Shown piece by piece: positions 32,484 through 41,685 of a stretch of DNA of 64,000 bases. The DNA lies in the NCBI GenBank assembly GCA_002298915.1, contig DBML01000008.1, positions 124,001 to 188,000 of the forward strand, given 5' to 3'. Position 1 is the first letter of the stretch. Each line of letters starts with the position of its first letter. The stretch comes from Clostridium sp. UBA699 (GTDB lineage: Bacteria > Bacillota > Clostridia > Clostridiales > Clostridiaceae). Below the pieces are notes generated by a model, which saw only the letters and a list, made by a program, of their open reading frames with translations, did no database searches and was not told where the DNA came from. A program made the position numbers and the translations under genes.

Positions 32484-33659
32484 TTAAAGATATTTCTTTA
32501 TTTCTTCTACTTTGTCGAGTCTTTCCCATGGGACATCCACGTCAGTACGTCCGAAGTGGCCGTATGCAGCAACCTGCTTGTAGATAGGCCTTCTCAGGTC
32601 AAGGTCTCTCAGGATAGCGCCCGGTCTCAGGTCGAATACCTTGTCGACTATCTCGATTATCCTGTCTTCGGATACTTTACCCGTCCCGAATGTTTCAACT
32701 TCTATTGATACAGGCTTTGCAACTCCGATCGCGTAAGCAACCTGGATTTCAAGCTTGTCTGCAACCCCTGCTGCTACGAGGTTCTTCGCAACCCATCTTG
32801 CAGCGTAAGCAGCTGATCTGTCAACCTTTGTAGGGTCCTTTCCTGAGAAGCAGCCGCCGCCGTGTCTTCCGGATCCGCCGTAGGTGTCTACGATGATCTT
32901 TCTTCCTGTGAGGCCTGCGTCACCCTGAGGTCCTCCGACAACGAACCTTCCTGTAGGGTTGATGAAGTATCTTGTCTTGTCGTCGAGAAGCTCGGCTGGA
33001 ATTACTTCCTTTACAACGAGGTTGATGAGGTCGCACTCGATCTGCTCGTGTGATATTTCAGGGCCGTGCTGAGCTGATATTACTATTGTGTCAACCCTTA
33101 AAGGCTTGTCGTTTTCGTATTCAACGGTTACCTGAGTCTTTCCGTCAGGCCTGAGGTATTTGAGAGTGCCGTTCTTCCTCACTTCTGTAAGCCTTCTTGA
33201 AAGCTTGTGAGCCAGCGATATAGGCATCGGCATGAATTCCGGGGTTTCGTTAGTAGCGAAGCCGAACATCATTCCCTGGTCCCCGGCGCCGATAGCGTCG
33301 AGCTTGTCCATTTCGCCCTTCTTTGATTCGAGAGCTTCGTCAACTCCCATAGCTATGTCGGCCGACTGCTCGCCGATGGATGTTATCACCGAGCAAGTGC
33401 TTGCGTCGAAGCCGTACTTAGCCCTTGTGTATCCGATATCCTTAAGCGTGTCCCTTACGAGCTTGGTTATGTCAACGTAGCAGTTGGTCGTGATTTCGCC
33501 CATTACGAATATAACGCCTGTGGTAGTTGCGCATTCGCAAGCAACTCTTCCGTTAGGGTCTTTAGCCAAAATTGCGTCGAGCACCGCGTCGGAAACCTGG
33601 TCGCAGATTTTATCCGGATGCCCTTCAGTAACAGATTCTGATGTAAATAGTCTTCTCAT
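32484..33659 (-). CDS. metK: S-adenosylmethionine synthetase MetK
   Basis: A 391-residue enzyme making S-adenosylmethionine from methionine and ATP. The start RRLFTSESVTEGHPDKICDQ, the GAGDQGMMFGFA motif and the GGCFSGKDPTKVDRSAAYAA P-loop-like motif are invariant features. Length is typical. It lies behind a SAM-I riboswitch with terminator, so its expression should fall when SAM is plentiful. Confidence 0.98.
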   Translation of the reverse strand: MRRLFTSESVTEGHPDKICDQVSDAVLDAILAKDPNGRVACECATTTGVIFVMGEITTNCYVDITKLVRDTLKDIGYTRAKYGFDASTCSVITSIGEQSADIAMGVDEALESKKGEMDKLDAIGAGDQGMMFGFATNETPEFMPMPISLAHKLSRRLTEVRKNGTLKYLRPDGKTQVTVEYENDKPLRVDTIVISAQHGPEISHEQIECDLINLVVKEVIPAELLDDKTRYFINPTGRFVVGGPQGDAGLTGRKIIVDTYGGSGRHGGGCFSGKDPTKVDRSAAYAARWVAKNLVAAGVADKLEIQVAYAIGVAKPVSIEVETFGTGKVSEDRIIEIVDKVFDLRPGAILRDLDLRRPIYKQVAAYGHFGRTDVDVPWERLDKVEEIKKYL

Positions 33660-33680
33660 CTAAATTCATTCCTCCATATT

Positions 33681-33714
33681 AAAAAAATAAAACCTCTTCC
33701 GATAAGAAGAGGTT
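33681..33714 (-). terminator. Riboswitch-controlled terminator before metK
   Basis: AACCTCTT (33714-33707) pairs with AAGAGGTT (33698-33691), followed by a U-rich run (33690-33681). The 5' side can compete with the P1 stem of the SAM riboswitch, as expected of the expression platform. Confidence 0.85.
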
Positions 33715-33737
33715 AATTTTACAAATTAAATAATCCT

Positions 33738-33841
33738 CTCTTATCTCGCAGAAACAAATCTGCAGGAATTGGCACCATTGCGCTAATGCGCCGGTTGCCG
33801 GGTTTCATCGGGCCCTGTCCCTCCACCTCTCTTGATAAGAG
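33738..33841 (-). promoter_or_regulatory. SAM-I (S-box) riboswitch aptamer upstream of metK
   Basis: P1 CTCTTATC (33841-33834) pairs with GATAAGAG (33745-33738). Conserved core elements AGAGGTGGAGGGAC, GGCCCGATGAAACCCGGCAA and ATGGTGCCAATTCCTGCAG are present in the right order. It senses S-adenosylmethionine and controls metK through the downstream terminator. Confidence 0.96.
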
Positions 33842-33860
33842 TACTCTTTATTAAATTTTA

Positions 33861-33945
33861 TGGTGGAGGAAGATGGATTCGAACCATCGAAGTCAGAGAC
33901 AACAGATTTACAGTCTGCCCCCTTTGGCCACTCGGGAATTCCTCC
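33861..33945 (-). tRNA. tRNA-Tyr (anticodon GTA)
   Basis: 85 bases with a long variable arm, acceptor GGAGGAA pairing with TTCCTCC, T-loop GGTTCGAATCC and encoded CCA. Anticodon GUA at 33911-33909. It is followed within 20 bases by the SAM riboswitch, with no terminator between. Confidence 0.97.
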
Positions 33946-33951
33946 GCATTA

Positions 33952-34026
33952 TGGAGCTGGCAATAGGAATCGAACCTACAACCTGCTGATTACAAGTCAG
34001 CTGCTCTACCGTTGAGCCATGCCAGC
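33952..34026 (-). tRNA. tRNA-Thr (anticodon TGT)
   Basis: 75 bases, acceptor GCTGGCA pairing with TGCCAGC, D-loop GCTCAACGGTAGAGC, T-loop GGTTCGATTCC, encoded CCA. Anticodon UGU at 33994-33992. It is the first gene after the promoter at 34066-34094 and six bases ahead of tRNA-Tyr. Confidence 0.97.
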
Positions 34027-34065
34027 AATTCGTTTTGGCGATATCAGTAAATATCGACAAAAACA

Positions 34066-34094
34066 AGTATACAGTCTAACAGGTATAATATCAA
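34066..34094 (-). promoter_or_regulatory. Sigma-A promoter of the tRNA-Thr/tRNA-Tyr(/metK) unit
   Basis: On the minus strand TTGATA (34094-34089), 17 bases, TATACT (34071-34066). The predicted start is about 30 bases before tRNA-Thr. Confidence 0.75.
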
Positions 34095-34176
34095 GTCCCA
34101 AATCGGCCAAATTTCGAAATGAGACCCGATATTCTTCCGTTATATCACGTTTTCGCTCGCGTTCTTACGAAAGCTG

Positions 34177-35226
34177 TTACTCAATCATCGTTACGTCGTC
34201 TCCCGTGAAATTGACTCCGGTTTTGTCGATGTAGTCCAGAACCTTTCCCGTTCCGTATGCAACGCAGTACTCGGCGTCATCCGCCACGCGTACCGGAACC
34301 CTTGTTTCGGCAGCTATGAGGTCTGCCAGGCCGTTGAGGAGAGCTCCTCCGCCTGTCATTATTATCCCGCTGTCAGCGATGTCCGCAGCAAGCTCAGGAG
34401 GCGTTTTCTCGAGGACTGCATGGGCCATCTCTGCGATTGCAGTGACTGTCTCGTTGAGCGCTTCCCTCATCTCAGCTGAAGTAATTACCTGGTTTTTAGG
34501 CAGGCCTGTGATGAGGTCCCTTCCCTTGATATCCATCTGGTTGTTTTCTCCGTTGTCGAAAGCTGAACCTATTTTGATCTTCAGGTCCTCTGCCGTCCTC
34601 TCCCCTATCATCAGATTATGCTTCTTCCTTATATATTTAACTATGGCTTCGTCGAACTTGTCTCCTGCTACCTTGAGCGATGACCTTACGACTATGCCTC
34701 CAAGTGAAATGACCGCGATGTCCGTAGTTCCTCCGCCGATGTCTATGACCATGTTTCCGCTTGCCCTTGTTATGTCAAGTCCCGCTCCGATGGCTGCAGC
34801 CAACGGCTCCTCAATGAGGGAAACAGCCTTAGCTCCGGCGTTTTTGGCCGCATCAATTACTGCTCTCTTTTCAACTCCTGTGGATTCGCAAGGGATGCAA
34901 ACCACTACTCTAGGAGCAGACATTTTTTTCTTTCCGCAGGCTTTGGCGATGAAGTATTTCAGCATCCTTTCTGTAACATCGTAATCGGATATGACACCCT
35001 CCCTCATCGGACGGATCGCCACTATGTTTCCAGGGGTCCTTCCTATCATCTGCCTTGCTTCCTCGCCGACTGCGAGGACCCTGTTGTCGTTCTTGTCGAT
35101 TGCGACAACTGACGGTTCCTTCAAAACTACGCCCTTCCCTTTTATGTACACCAGCACTGTTGCTGTTCCCAGGTCAATGCCTATGTCGTTTCCGACACTG
35201 AATAGATTAAAAAACTTAGAAAACAT
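34177..35226 (-). CDS. mreB: Rod-shape determining actin homologue MreB/Mbl
   Basis: A 349-residue bacterial actin. Phosphate-1 motif DIGIDLGTATVLVYIKGKG, phosphate-2 MVIDIGGGTTDIAVIS and the adenosine motif GIIMTGGGALLNGLADLI are intact. It directs lateral wall synthesis. No mreC or mreD follows; the lone gene next to the atp operon resembles the mbl-type arrangement of Bacillota, so it may be Mbl rather than MreB. Confidence 0.93.
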   Translation of the reverse strand: MFSKFFNLFSVGNDIGIDLGTATVLVYIKGKGVVLKEPSVVAIDKNDNRVLAVGEEARQMIGRTPGNIVAIRPMREGVISDYDVTERMLKYFIAKACGKKKMSAPRVVVCIPCESTGVEKRAVIDAAKNAGAKAVSLIEEPLAAAIGAGLDITRASGNMVIDIGGGTTDIAVISLGGIVVRSSLKVAGDKFDEAIVKYIRKKHNLMIGERTAEDLKIKIGSAFDNGENNQMDIKGRDLITGLPKNQVITSAEMREALNETVTAIAEMAHAVLEKTPPELAADIADSGIIMTGGGALLNGLADLIAAETRVPVRVADDAEYCVAYGTGKVLDYIDKTGVNFTGDDVTMIE

Positions 35227-35351
35227 CGCCGAACAAACTCCTTCTCTTTAGCAGTAATTTTTTTATTCAAGCCGAATTTTCACGGCCCCACGTTTTATTA
35301 TAAACCTAATGGTATCAACCTTCAACAAGAGTTTTGCGAAACTTATAACAG

Positions 35352-35379
35352 AAAAAGAGATGCCCTTTCGGACATCTCC
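35352..35379 (-). terminator. Terminator of the atp operon
   Basis: GGAGATGTCC and GGGCATCTC pair around GAAA (one G-U pair), followed by UUUUUCU on the minus strand, 13 bases after the atpC stop codon. Confidence 0.88.
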
Positions 35380-35391
35380 ATGATTGTTTTG

Positions 35392-35784
35392 TTATACCTT
35401 CATCCTGGCCAGGGCTCTTGCAAGAGCGAGCTCCGCTCTCTTTACATCCACGCCAGTCTTCTGTTCGAGCCTTTTCTCTGCCCTCTTTTTTGCCTCTTCA
35501 GCTCTCTTTTTGTCAATCTCCTCAGGCCATTCGGCGGCATCGCAAAGCATAGTGACTTCGTTGTTCTTCACTTCCAGAATTCCCGATGAAGTAAATGCTT
35601 TCAGCTTTTCCCCGCCCTTTTCGACGATTTCTGTAGAAGAAGGCCTTAAAGTAGTGACTAATGGCATATGGTTTGCAAGAATACCGATAGATCCTTCGGT
35701 GCTTCCTACAATTAATTCACTTATTTCTCCTGAGTAGAACTCTCTTTCAGGAGAAAGAATGATCAGCTTATAAGAATTCGCCAT
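35392..35784 (-). CDS. atpC: ATP synthase epsilon subunit
   Basis: A 130-residue F1 epsilon subunit. The N-terminal beta barrel (LIILSPEREFYSGEISELIV) and the GSIGILANHMPLVTTLRP element are typical, and a two-helix C-terminal domain (EIDKKRAEEAKKRAEKRLEQ) follows and can inhibit hydrolysis. Last gene of the atp operon. Confidence 0.95.
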   Translation of the reverse strand: MANSYKLIILSPEREFYSGEISELIVGSTEGSIGILANHMPLVTTLRPSSTEIVEKGGEKLKAFTSSGILEVKNNEVTMLCDAAEWPEEIDKKRAEEAKKRAEKRLEQKTGVDVKRAELALARALARMKV

Positions 35785-35836
35785 ATTTATCTCCTTCTTT
35801 AACTAAAATAGGCTTTACATGCTATTGCCTGAGCAA

Positions 35837-37231
35837 TTAGCCTGCCATTGTCTTAGCCTTTTCAACCGCTTCTTCTATAGTTCCAACATAAAGGAACGCT
35901 GCTTCCGGCAGATCATCGTACTTGCCTGAGAGTATTTCCTTGAATCCTCTTACTGTGTCTGCAACTTTAACGTATGCACCCTTCATGCCTGTAAACTGTT
36001 CTGCAACTGTAAACGGCTGTGAGAGGAATCTCTGGACTCTTCTTGCTCTGGCAACGATCTTCTGGTCTTCTTCTGAAAGCTCGTCAACACCAAGGATTGC
36101 AATTATATCCTGAAGTGATCTGTATCTTTCAAGAACCTCTTTAACCTCTGAAGCTACCTGATAGTGCTCTTCACCTACAACCCTTGGGTCAAGGATTCTT
36201 GATGTTGAATCAAGAGGGTCAACAGCTGGGTATATACCAAGCTCGGTTATCGCTCTTGAAAGAACTGTTGTAGCGTCAAGATGAGCAAATGTTGTAGCTG
36301 GAGCCGGGTCTGTCAAGTCGTCCGCAGGAACGTAAACGGCCTGAACGGAAGTGATTGATCCGGTTTTTGTAGTTGTGATTCTTTCCTGAAGCTGACCCAT
36401 TTCTGTTGCCAGCGTAGGCTGGTATCCAACGGCGCTCGGTATACGTCCGAGAAGCGCTGAAACCTCTGAACCAGCCTGGGTGAATCTGAATATGTTGTCT
36501 ATGAAGAGAAGCACGTCCTGGCCCTGGTCTCTGAAGTACTCAGCTATAGTAAGTCCTGTAAGCGCAACTCTCATTCTCGCTCCAGGCGGCTCGTTCATCT
36601 GTCCGAATACAAGAGCTGTCTTGCTGATAACTCCCGATTCATTCATTTCGCCGTATAGGTCGTTACCTTCTCTTGTTCTTTCACCAACACCTGTGAATAC
36701 CGAAAGTCCGCCGTGCTCTTTAGCGATGTTGTTGATAAGCTCCTGTATGAGAACTGTCTTACCAACTCCGGCGCCACCGAAGAGGCCTATCTTTCCACCC
36801 CTCTGGTATGGTGCGATCAGGTCTATGACCTTGATGCCTGTCTCGAACATTTCAGGCTCAACAGACTGCTCTTCGAAAGTAGGAGCCGGTCTGTGGATAG
36901 GGTATTTAATTTGTGATTCAACCGGGCCAGCTTCATCTATCGGCTGTCCCAATACATTCAAAAGTCTTCCTAAAACAGGCTGTCCAACCGGAACGGAAAT
37001 CGCTGCACCAGTGTCAACAACCTCCATGCCTCTTTTCAGTCCCTCGGTTGCCTCCATGGATATTGCTCTGACGATGTCGTCTCCTATGTGCTGCTCTACC
37101 TCAGCAACAAGGATCTTGTTGTCCCCCATGTTGATTTCAACCGCGTTATAAATATTAGGAAGGTTTTCTGTACTAAACTTAATATCTATTACAGGTCCTA
37201 TTACCTGTACAACTCTGCCTATATTTGGCAT
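35837..37231 (-). CDS. atpD: ATP synthase beta subunit
   Basis: A 464-residue catalytic subunit. Walker A GLFGGAGVGKTVLIQELI, the catalytic GERTREGNDLYGEMNESGVI region (Glu of GER) and the DELSEEDQ (DELSEED) loop are intact. Length is typical. It lies between atpG and atpC. Confidence 0.98.
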   Translation of the reverse strand: MPNIGRVVQVIGPVIDIKFSTENLPNIYNAVEINMGDNKILVAEVEQHIGDDIVRAISMEATEGLKRGMEVVDTGAAISVPVGQPVLGRLLNVLGQPIDEAGPVESQIKYPIHRPAPTFEEQSVEPEMFETGIKVIDLIAPYQRGGKIGLFGGAGVGKTVLIQELINNIAKEHGGLSVFTGVGERTREGNDLYGEMNESGVISKTALVFGQMNEPPGARMRVALTGLTIAEYFRDQGQDVLLFIDNIFRFTQAGSEVSALLGRIPSAVGYQPTLATEMGQLQERITTTKTGSITSVQAVYVPADDLTDPAPATTFAHLDATTVLSRAITELGIYPAVDPLDSTSRILDPRVVGEEHYQVASEVKEVLERYRSLQDIIAILGVDELSEEDQKIVARARRVQRFLSQPFTVAEQFTGMKGAYVKVADTVRGFKEILSGKYDDLPEAAFLYVGTIEEAVEKAKTMAG

Positions 37232-37243
37232 CAGTTTCCCTCC

Positions 37244-38095
37244 TTACTTAAGAGCTTCTGCTCCTCCGACAATTTCTGTTATTTCTTGAGTGATAACGCC
37301 TTGTCTTTCTCTGTTGAACCTTATTCTCAAAGCATCCAACAAGTCGTCTGCGTTCTTGGTTGCTCCATCCATGGCCTGCATCCTTGATCCCTGCTCGCTT
37401 GCTTTTGCATTTATCATGTGGTTAAGAAGCCTCTGCTTGAAATGCAATCCTGCAACTTCGCTTATAAGATTTTCTGCTGCCGGCTCAATTTTGATGAATG
37501 AATGTGAAGTGCTGTCCTCAGCTTTCTGGATAGGAAGCACTTTGTCCACTGTAACCACCTGTTTTACAGCTGAAAAAAACTTCGTGTAAACTATGTTCAC
37601 TTCGCCAACTTCTCCGCTTGTGTACATCTCAAGAGCTTTGTTTGTTACCATGGCAGCTTCTTCGTTGGTCGGAACGTCTGAAATGTCGACGAACTCCGCC
37701 TCAACTCCGTACTTGTACCTCTTAAGGTACATTTTGCCTTTAGCTCCTACGCTGATAACAACCGAATTCTCCCTGTCCTTGTTAAGGACAGCAGCAGCTT
37801 CGCCAACTACCGTTGAGTTGAATCCTCCGCAGAGACCTGAGTCTGAAGTTAAAACTATATACAGCTTTTTAGTGCTTTTGTTTCCATGAGTGAATACGTT
37901 ATATTCCTCTACTCCAGAAACTGCATCAGCAATTATCTGGTTGAAGTGGTTGTAGTACTTCTCATTCAACGCCAGCGCTTCTCTGGTTTTTCTTAGCTTA
38001 GAGGTGGCAACTAGTCCCATGGCTTTTGTTATCTTCTGAGTACTCGTTATGGACCTAATTCTTCTCTTTAATATGAGTAGTCCTGCTCCTGCCAT
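37244..38095 (-). CDS. atpG: ATP synthase gamma subunit
   Basis: A 283-residue central stalk subunit. N-terminal ILKRRIRSITSTQKITKAMG with the SDSGLCGGFNST motif and C-terminal RFNRERQGVITQEITEIVGG are diagnostic. It sits between atpA and atpD in the standard order. Confidence 0.97.
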   Translation of the reverse strand: MAGAGLLILKRRIRSITSTQKITKAMGLVATSKLRKTREALALNEKYYNHFNQIIADAVSGVEEYNVFTHGNKSTKKLYIVLTSDSGLCGGFNSTVVGEAAAVLNKDRENSVVISVGAKGKMYLKRYKYGVEAEFVDISDVPTNEEAAMVTNKALEMYTSGEVGEVNIVYTKFFSAVKQVVTVDKVLPIQKAEDSTSHSFIKIEPAAENLISEVAGLHFKQRLLNHMINAKASEQGSRMQAMDGATKNADDLLDALRIRFNRERQGVITQEITEIVGGAEALK

Positions 38096-38117
38096 TTTTC
38101 ACCTCCCGCAAAGGATA

Positions 38118-39635
38118 TTACTTCTCCTCTGCTAAAAATCCTTTTTTGAATTCGTTGATTGCATCAATCAGATTAGCTTTGATTTCATCAGTAAGAGCTT
38201 TCTTGTCAGCAATCGCAGCCTGGATTTCAGGATGGTGTGTGTCAGCGAACTCGAAGAACTTGGCTTCGAACTCCCTTATTCTGTCAACAGGAACATCCAT
38301 CAGATGGTTGTCAACACCTGCGAAGAGAATCATAACCTGCTTCTCAACCGGCATCGGCGAGTACTGTGGCTGTTTCAGTATTTCAAGAAGCCTCTGACCT
38401 TTGTCAAGTCTTCTCTTTGACTCCTTGTCAAGGTCTGATCCGAACTGTGCGAATGCAGCAAGCTCTCTGTACTGAGCAAGCTCAAGCCTCAATGTACCTG
38501 AAACCTGTTTCATAGCTTTTATCTGAGCGCTACCACCAACTCGGGAAACGGATATACCGGCGTTAACAGCTGGCCTCTGTCCCTGGTTGAACAGGTCTGA
38601 CTCAAGGAATATCTGTCCGTCAGTTATGGATATAACGTTTGTCGGGATATATGCCGTAACGTCTCCAGCCTGAGTCTCTATTATCGGGAGCGCGGTAATT
38701 GAACCTCCGCCCAGTGCATCGGAAAGCTTTGCAGCTCTCTCAAGAAGCCTTGAGTGGATGTAGAATACGTCTCCTGGGAACGCTTCTCTTCCTGGCGGTC
38801 TCCTAAGAAGAAGTGACATTGTTCTGTAAGCGACAGCGTGCTTTGACAGATCATCGTATATTATGAGAACGTCCTTGCCCTGTGCCATGAAGTGTTCTCC
38901 AATTGTAACTCCTGCATAAGGGGCGATGTACTGGAGCGGAGCTGTTTCAGAAGCTGATGCTGATACGACTATCGAGTAGTCCATAGCGCCTGATTCTGTA
39001 AGCGTGTTTACAAGGTGCGCTACAGTAGACTGTTTCTGTCCTATAGCAACGTAGATGCATATAACGTTCTGGCCCTTCTGGTTGATGATAGTGTCCAGAG
39101 CAACAGCTGTTTTACCTGTCTGCCTGTCGCCTATTATCAGCTCTCTTTGGCCTTTTCCGATAGGAATCATCGAGTCTATAGCTTTCAGTCCCGTCTGGAG
39201 AGGCTGTTTAACTGACTGCCTTGTGATAACACCCGGCGCTACGAGCTCTATTGGCCTGTGCTCAGTTGTGTTTATCGGCCCTTTTCCGTCTATAGGCTGT
39301 CCGAGTGAGTTGATAACTCTTCCCATCATGGCATCGCCAACAGGAACAACAACAACTTCCCCTGTCCTCTTGACGATATCTCCTTCTTTTATACCTTTGT
39401 CGGATCCCAAAAGAACGCAGCCAACATTGTCCTGCTCAAGATTCAAAGCCATTCCCTTGACATTGTTAGGGAACTCGAGCAGCTCTCCTGCCATGCATTC
39501 GTCGAGACCATAGACTCTGGCGATACCATCTCCAACATTGATTATAGTACCTGAATCTACTGTCTCAATTTTGCTTTCATACTTTTGAATCTCTTGTTTA
39601 ATTATCGAAGTAATTTCTTCAGGTTTTATGTTCAT
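38118..39635 (-). CDS. atpA: ATP synthase alpha subunit
   Basis: A 505-residue F1 subunit. P-loop IIGDRQTGKTAVALDTII, VGDGIARVYGLDE near the N terminus and SISVSRVGGSAQIKAMKQVS-type C-terminal conserved segment (AGISVSRVGGSAQIK) are present. It carries the non-catalytic nucleotide sites. Start ATG 39635. Confidence 0.98.
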   Translation of the reverse strand: MNIKPEEITSIIKQEIQKYESKIETVDSGTIINVGDGIARVYGLDECMAGELLEFPNNVKGMALNLEQDNVGCVLLGSDKGIKEGDIVKRTGEVVVVPVGDAMMGRVINSLGQPIDGKGPINTTEHRPIELVAPGVITRQSVKQPLQTGLKAIDSMIPIGKGQRELIIGDRQTGKTAVALDTIINQKGQNVICIYVAIGQKQSTVAHLVNTLTESGAMDYSIVVSASASETAPLQYIAPYAGVTIGEHFMAQGKDVLIIYDDLSKHAVAYRTMSLLLRRPPGREAFPGDVFYIHSRLLERAAKLSDALGGGSITALPIIETQAGDVTAYIPTNVISITDGQIFLESDLFNQGQRPAVNAGISVSRVGGSAQIKAMKQVSGTLRLELAQYRELAAFAQFGSDLDKESKRRLDKGQRLLEILKQPQYSPMPVEKQVMILFAGVDNHLMDVPVDRIREFEAKFFEFADTHHPEIQAAIADKKALTDEIKANLIDAINEFKKGFLAEEK

Positions 39636-39645
39636 AGGCTCACCT

Positions 39646-40185
39646 CTATTCTCTCTTAAGCATTATTTTTTTCATCTCATCGATTTTGGACTTTACAGTC
39701 CCATCGATGACTTCGTTCTCAACCTTGACAAACATACCGCCGAGTATAGCTGGATCCAGCTCCTCCTTGAGTATTATTGTCCTGTTGAATTTTTTCTGAA
39801 GATTTCTGATCAACTCAGCCTTCTCCTCTTCCAGCAGCGGAACAACAGTCTTGATTTCTGCGACTGAAGTATTGTTCTTTTCAAGATAGATATCCTGAAG
39901 CTGTTTGAGCATGTTTCCGATTTCAAGAATTCTTCCTTTTTCAAGGAGGAGCTTCATGAAGGAAAGTATGTCATCCTCAACCTTGCCTTTGAATATGTTC
40001 TCTAGAAATTCCTTCTTGCTTGATGTGCTGATCGATGGGTGCTCGATAAGCAGCTTAAGGTTTGCATCCTGGTCAATCAATCCAACAACCGTTTTCAGCT
40101 CATTTAAAAACTGATCTACTTTTCCCTTTTCCTCGCCAACCTGATACAGCGCCAGTGCATATCTTCTATCTAAAAATTCATACAT
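39646..40185 (-). CDS. atpH: ATP synthase delta subunit
   Basis: A 179-residue peripheral stalk subunit. The helical N terminus (RYALALYQVGEEKGKVDQFL) and C-terminal KKFNRTIILKEELDPAILGG segment match the OSCP/delta family. It overlaps nothing and sits one base after atpF. Confidence 0.94.
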   Translation of the reverse strand: MYEFLDRRYALALYQVGEEKGKVDQFLNELKTVVGLIDQDANLKLLIEHPSISTSSKKEFLENIFKGKVEDDILSFMKLLLEKGRILEIGNMLKQLQDIYLEKNNTSVAEIKTVVPLLEEEKAELIRNLQKKFNRTIILKEELDPAILGGMFVKVENEVIDGTVKSKIDEMKKIMLKRE

Positions 40186-40186
40186 A

Positions 40187-40666
40187 TTAGATACCCACCT
40201 TAGCGATAAAGTCGTTTATAAGCCTTCTGTGCTGATCCTCGTTAATGGTTTCTCCAAGAGCCTTTGAAGACATAAGAACTGCAAGATCCACGATCTGACT
40301 CTTCATCTCGTCAGCGGATTTCTCCATCTGTCTCTCAGCTTCTGTCTTAGCTCTCTTTATTATTGTATCAGCCTCGTCTTTTGCGCCTTTGACTATATCG
40401 TTGGAAAGTTGTTCAGCTTTTACTTTGTAGCCTTCTACTATGTTCTTGCCTTCGTCCTTGGCTCCGGAAAGTATTTTATCATTCTCGGTTTTCAAGGCTT
40501 CAGCTTTTTTCATATCTTCATCGGTTTTATTAATTTTATCAATGATTTCATTTTGTCTCTTGTCTATCATATTGTTTACCGGTTTGAACAGGTAATGTTT
40601 TAGTATTAAGAACAGAATGAGAAAATTGATAAGCGTCGCAATAATCTTAGATACTTCTATTTCCAT
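40187..40666 (-). CDS. atpF: ATP synthase b subunit
   Basis: A 159-residue stator stalk subunit with one N-terminal membrane helix (about residues 8-28, ending LKHYLFKPV) and a long charged coiled coil. The basic KPVNNMIDKRQNEIIDKI segment after the membrane is characteristic. It lies between atpE and atpH. Confidence 0.95.
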   Translation of the reverse strand: MEIEVSKIIATLINFLILFLILKHYLFKPVNNMIDKRQNEIIDKINKTDEDMKKAEALKTENDKILSGAKDEGKNIVEGYKVKAEQLSNDIVKGAKDEADTIIKRAKTEAERQMEKSADEMKSQIVDLAVLMSSKALGETINEDQHRRLINDFIAKVGI

Positions 40667-40717
40667 CTACACAAAGCCTCCCTTCAGGCTAAGATTTTAG
40701 TCTGCTTCGTTTTAGCA

Positions 40718-40960
40718 TTAGCCCCTTGACAATAAAAGAAGTGCAACGAGCAATGCGTATATTGAAGTAGCTTCTGAAAGAGCGGCACCTATTATCATTG
40801 TTGATATTATTGTACCTCTAGCTTCTGGCTGTCTTGAAACGCCTTCAACAGCTTTTCCTGCAGCAGTTCCGCAACCGATACCTCCGCCTAAGCAACCTAT
40901 AGCAGCAACACCTGCTCCTAGTAAAGCCATACCGTGAATGAAGTTTGCATCAAATCCCAT
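40718..40960 (-). CDS. atpE: ATP synthase c subunit (rotor ring)
   Basis: An 80-residue hairpin of two membrane helices. The polar loop SRQPEARG and the ion-carrying Glu in ALSEATSIY (about residue 62) are present. Compared with Na+-type c subunits (for example Ilyobacter), the Gln of helix 1 is Cys (GIGCGTAAG) and the Ser after the Glu is Ala. The ring is therefore more likely proton-coupled. Gly-rich helix 1 gives tight packing. Confidence 0.96.
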   Translation of the reverse strand: MGFDANFIHGMALLGAGVAAIGCLGGGIGCGTAAGKAVEGVSRQPEARGTIISTMIIGAALSEATSIYALLVALLLLSRG

Positions 40961-41009
40961 GTTTCTTCCTCCTCAAATTTCCTTTAATTTTTTAATTAAT
41001 AAGATTTTT

Positions 41010-41681
41010 TTAATGTTCTGCGATAATTTTTATGTTAATCATTGTCAACATAACAAATATAAACATCTGTATTCCAGCATCGAATACATCGAAAAAGAAG
41101 TGTACAGGAATCGGTATACCAATCTGGGCGATTCCGAAGAGAACGCCGTGCAGACCCTCATATACTATTCCTACAACAACAACTGCCGCAGTCATATTAC
41201 CCATAAGTCGCAAACTAAGTGATACAGGCAGCACGAATCTTTCAATAAGATTGAGCGGCACCATAACGGCAAATGGAGTAAAATAACCTTTCAGGTAATG
41301 GCCGAAGCCAATCTTCCTGATCGCGTTCCACTGAACAACCACAAAGCTTACAAGAGCGAGCGCGAGACAAATGTTGTAGTCTCTTGTTGGCGGCTCGATT
41401 CCAATCAACCCTATGACGTTCATGCTTAAAATGAAGATTACTAGAGTGCCTATGTATGGAATAAATGATTTGTAGCCTGGTCCCATGTTGTCATTGACCA
41501 GACCGTTGATGCTTTCAACTACAAGCTCAACAATGTTTTGCCTTTTGCTAGGAATTTTCTCTAGATTCTTGCCAAGTATGATGGCTCCTACAGCTATTAC
41601 AGCCGTAATAATCCACATAACCAGGAAGCTGTCGGTTACCCCGAAGCCAAATATGCTAAATATCGGTTCTAACTTTTCCAA
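41010..41681 (-). CDS. atpB: ATP synthase a subunit
   Basis: A 223-residue Fo subunit with about five to six membrane helices. The essential Arg lies in VSLSLRLMGNMTAAVVVVGI (about residue 170). The N-terminal VTDSFLVMWIITAVIAVG helix and C-terminal AGIQMFIFVMLTMINI are typical. It forms the ion half-channels with the c ring. Confidence 0.95.
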   Translation of the reverse strand: MEKLEPIFSIFGFGVTDSFLVMWIITAVIAVGAIILGKNLEKIPSKRQNIVELVVESINGLVNDNMGPGYKSFIPYIGTLVIFILSMNVIGLIGIEPPTRDYNICLALALVSFVVVQWNAIRKIGFGHYLKGYFTPFAVMVPLNLIERFVLPVSLSLRLMGNMTAAVVVVGIVYEGLHGVLFGIAQIGIPIPVHFFFDVFDAGIQMFIFVMLTMINIKIIAEH

Positions 41682-41685
41682 TTCA

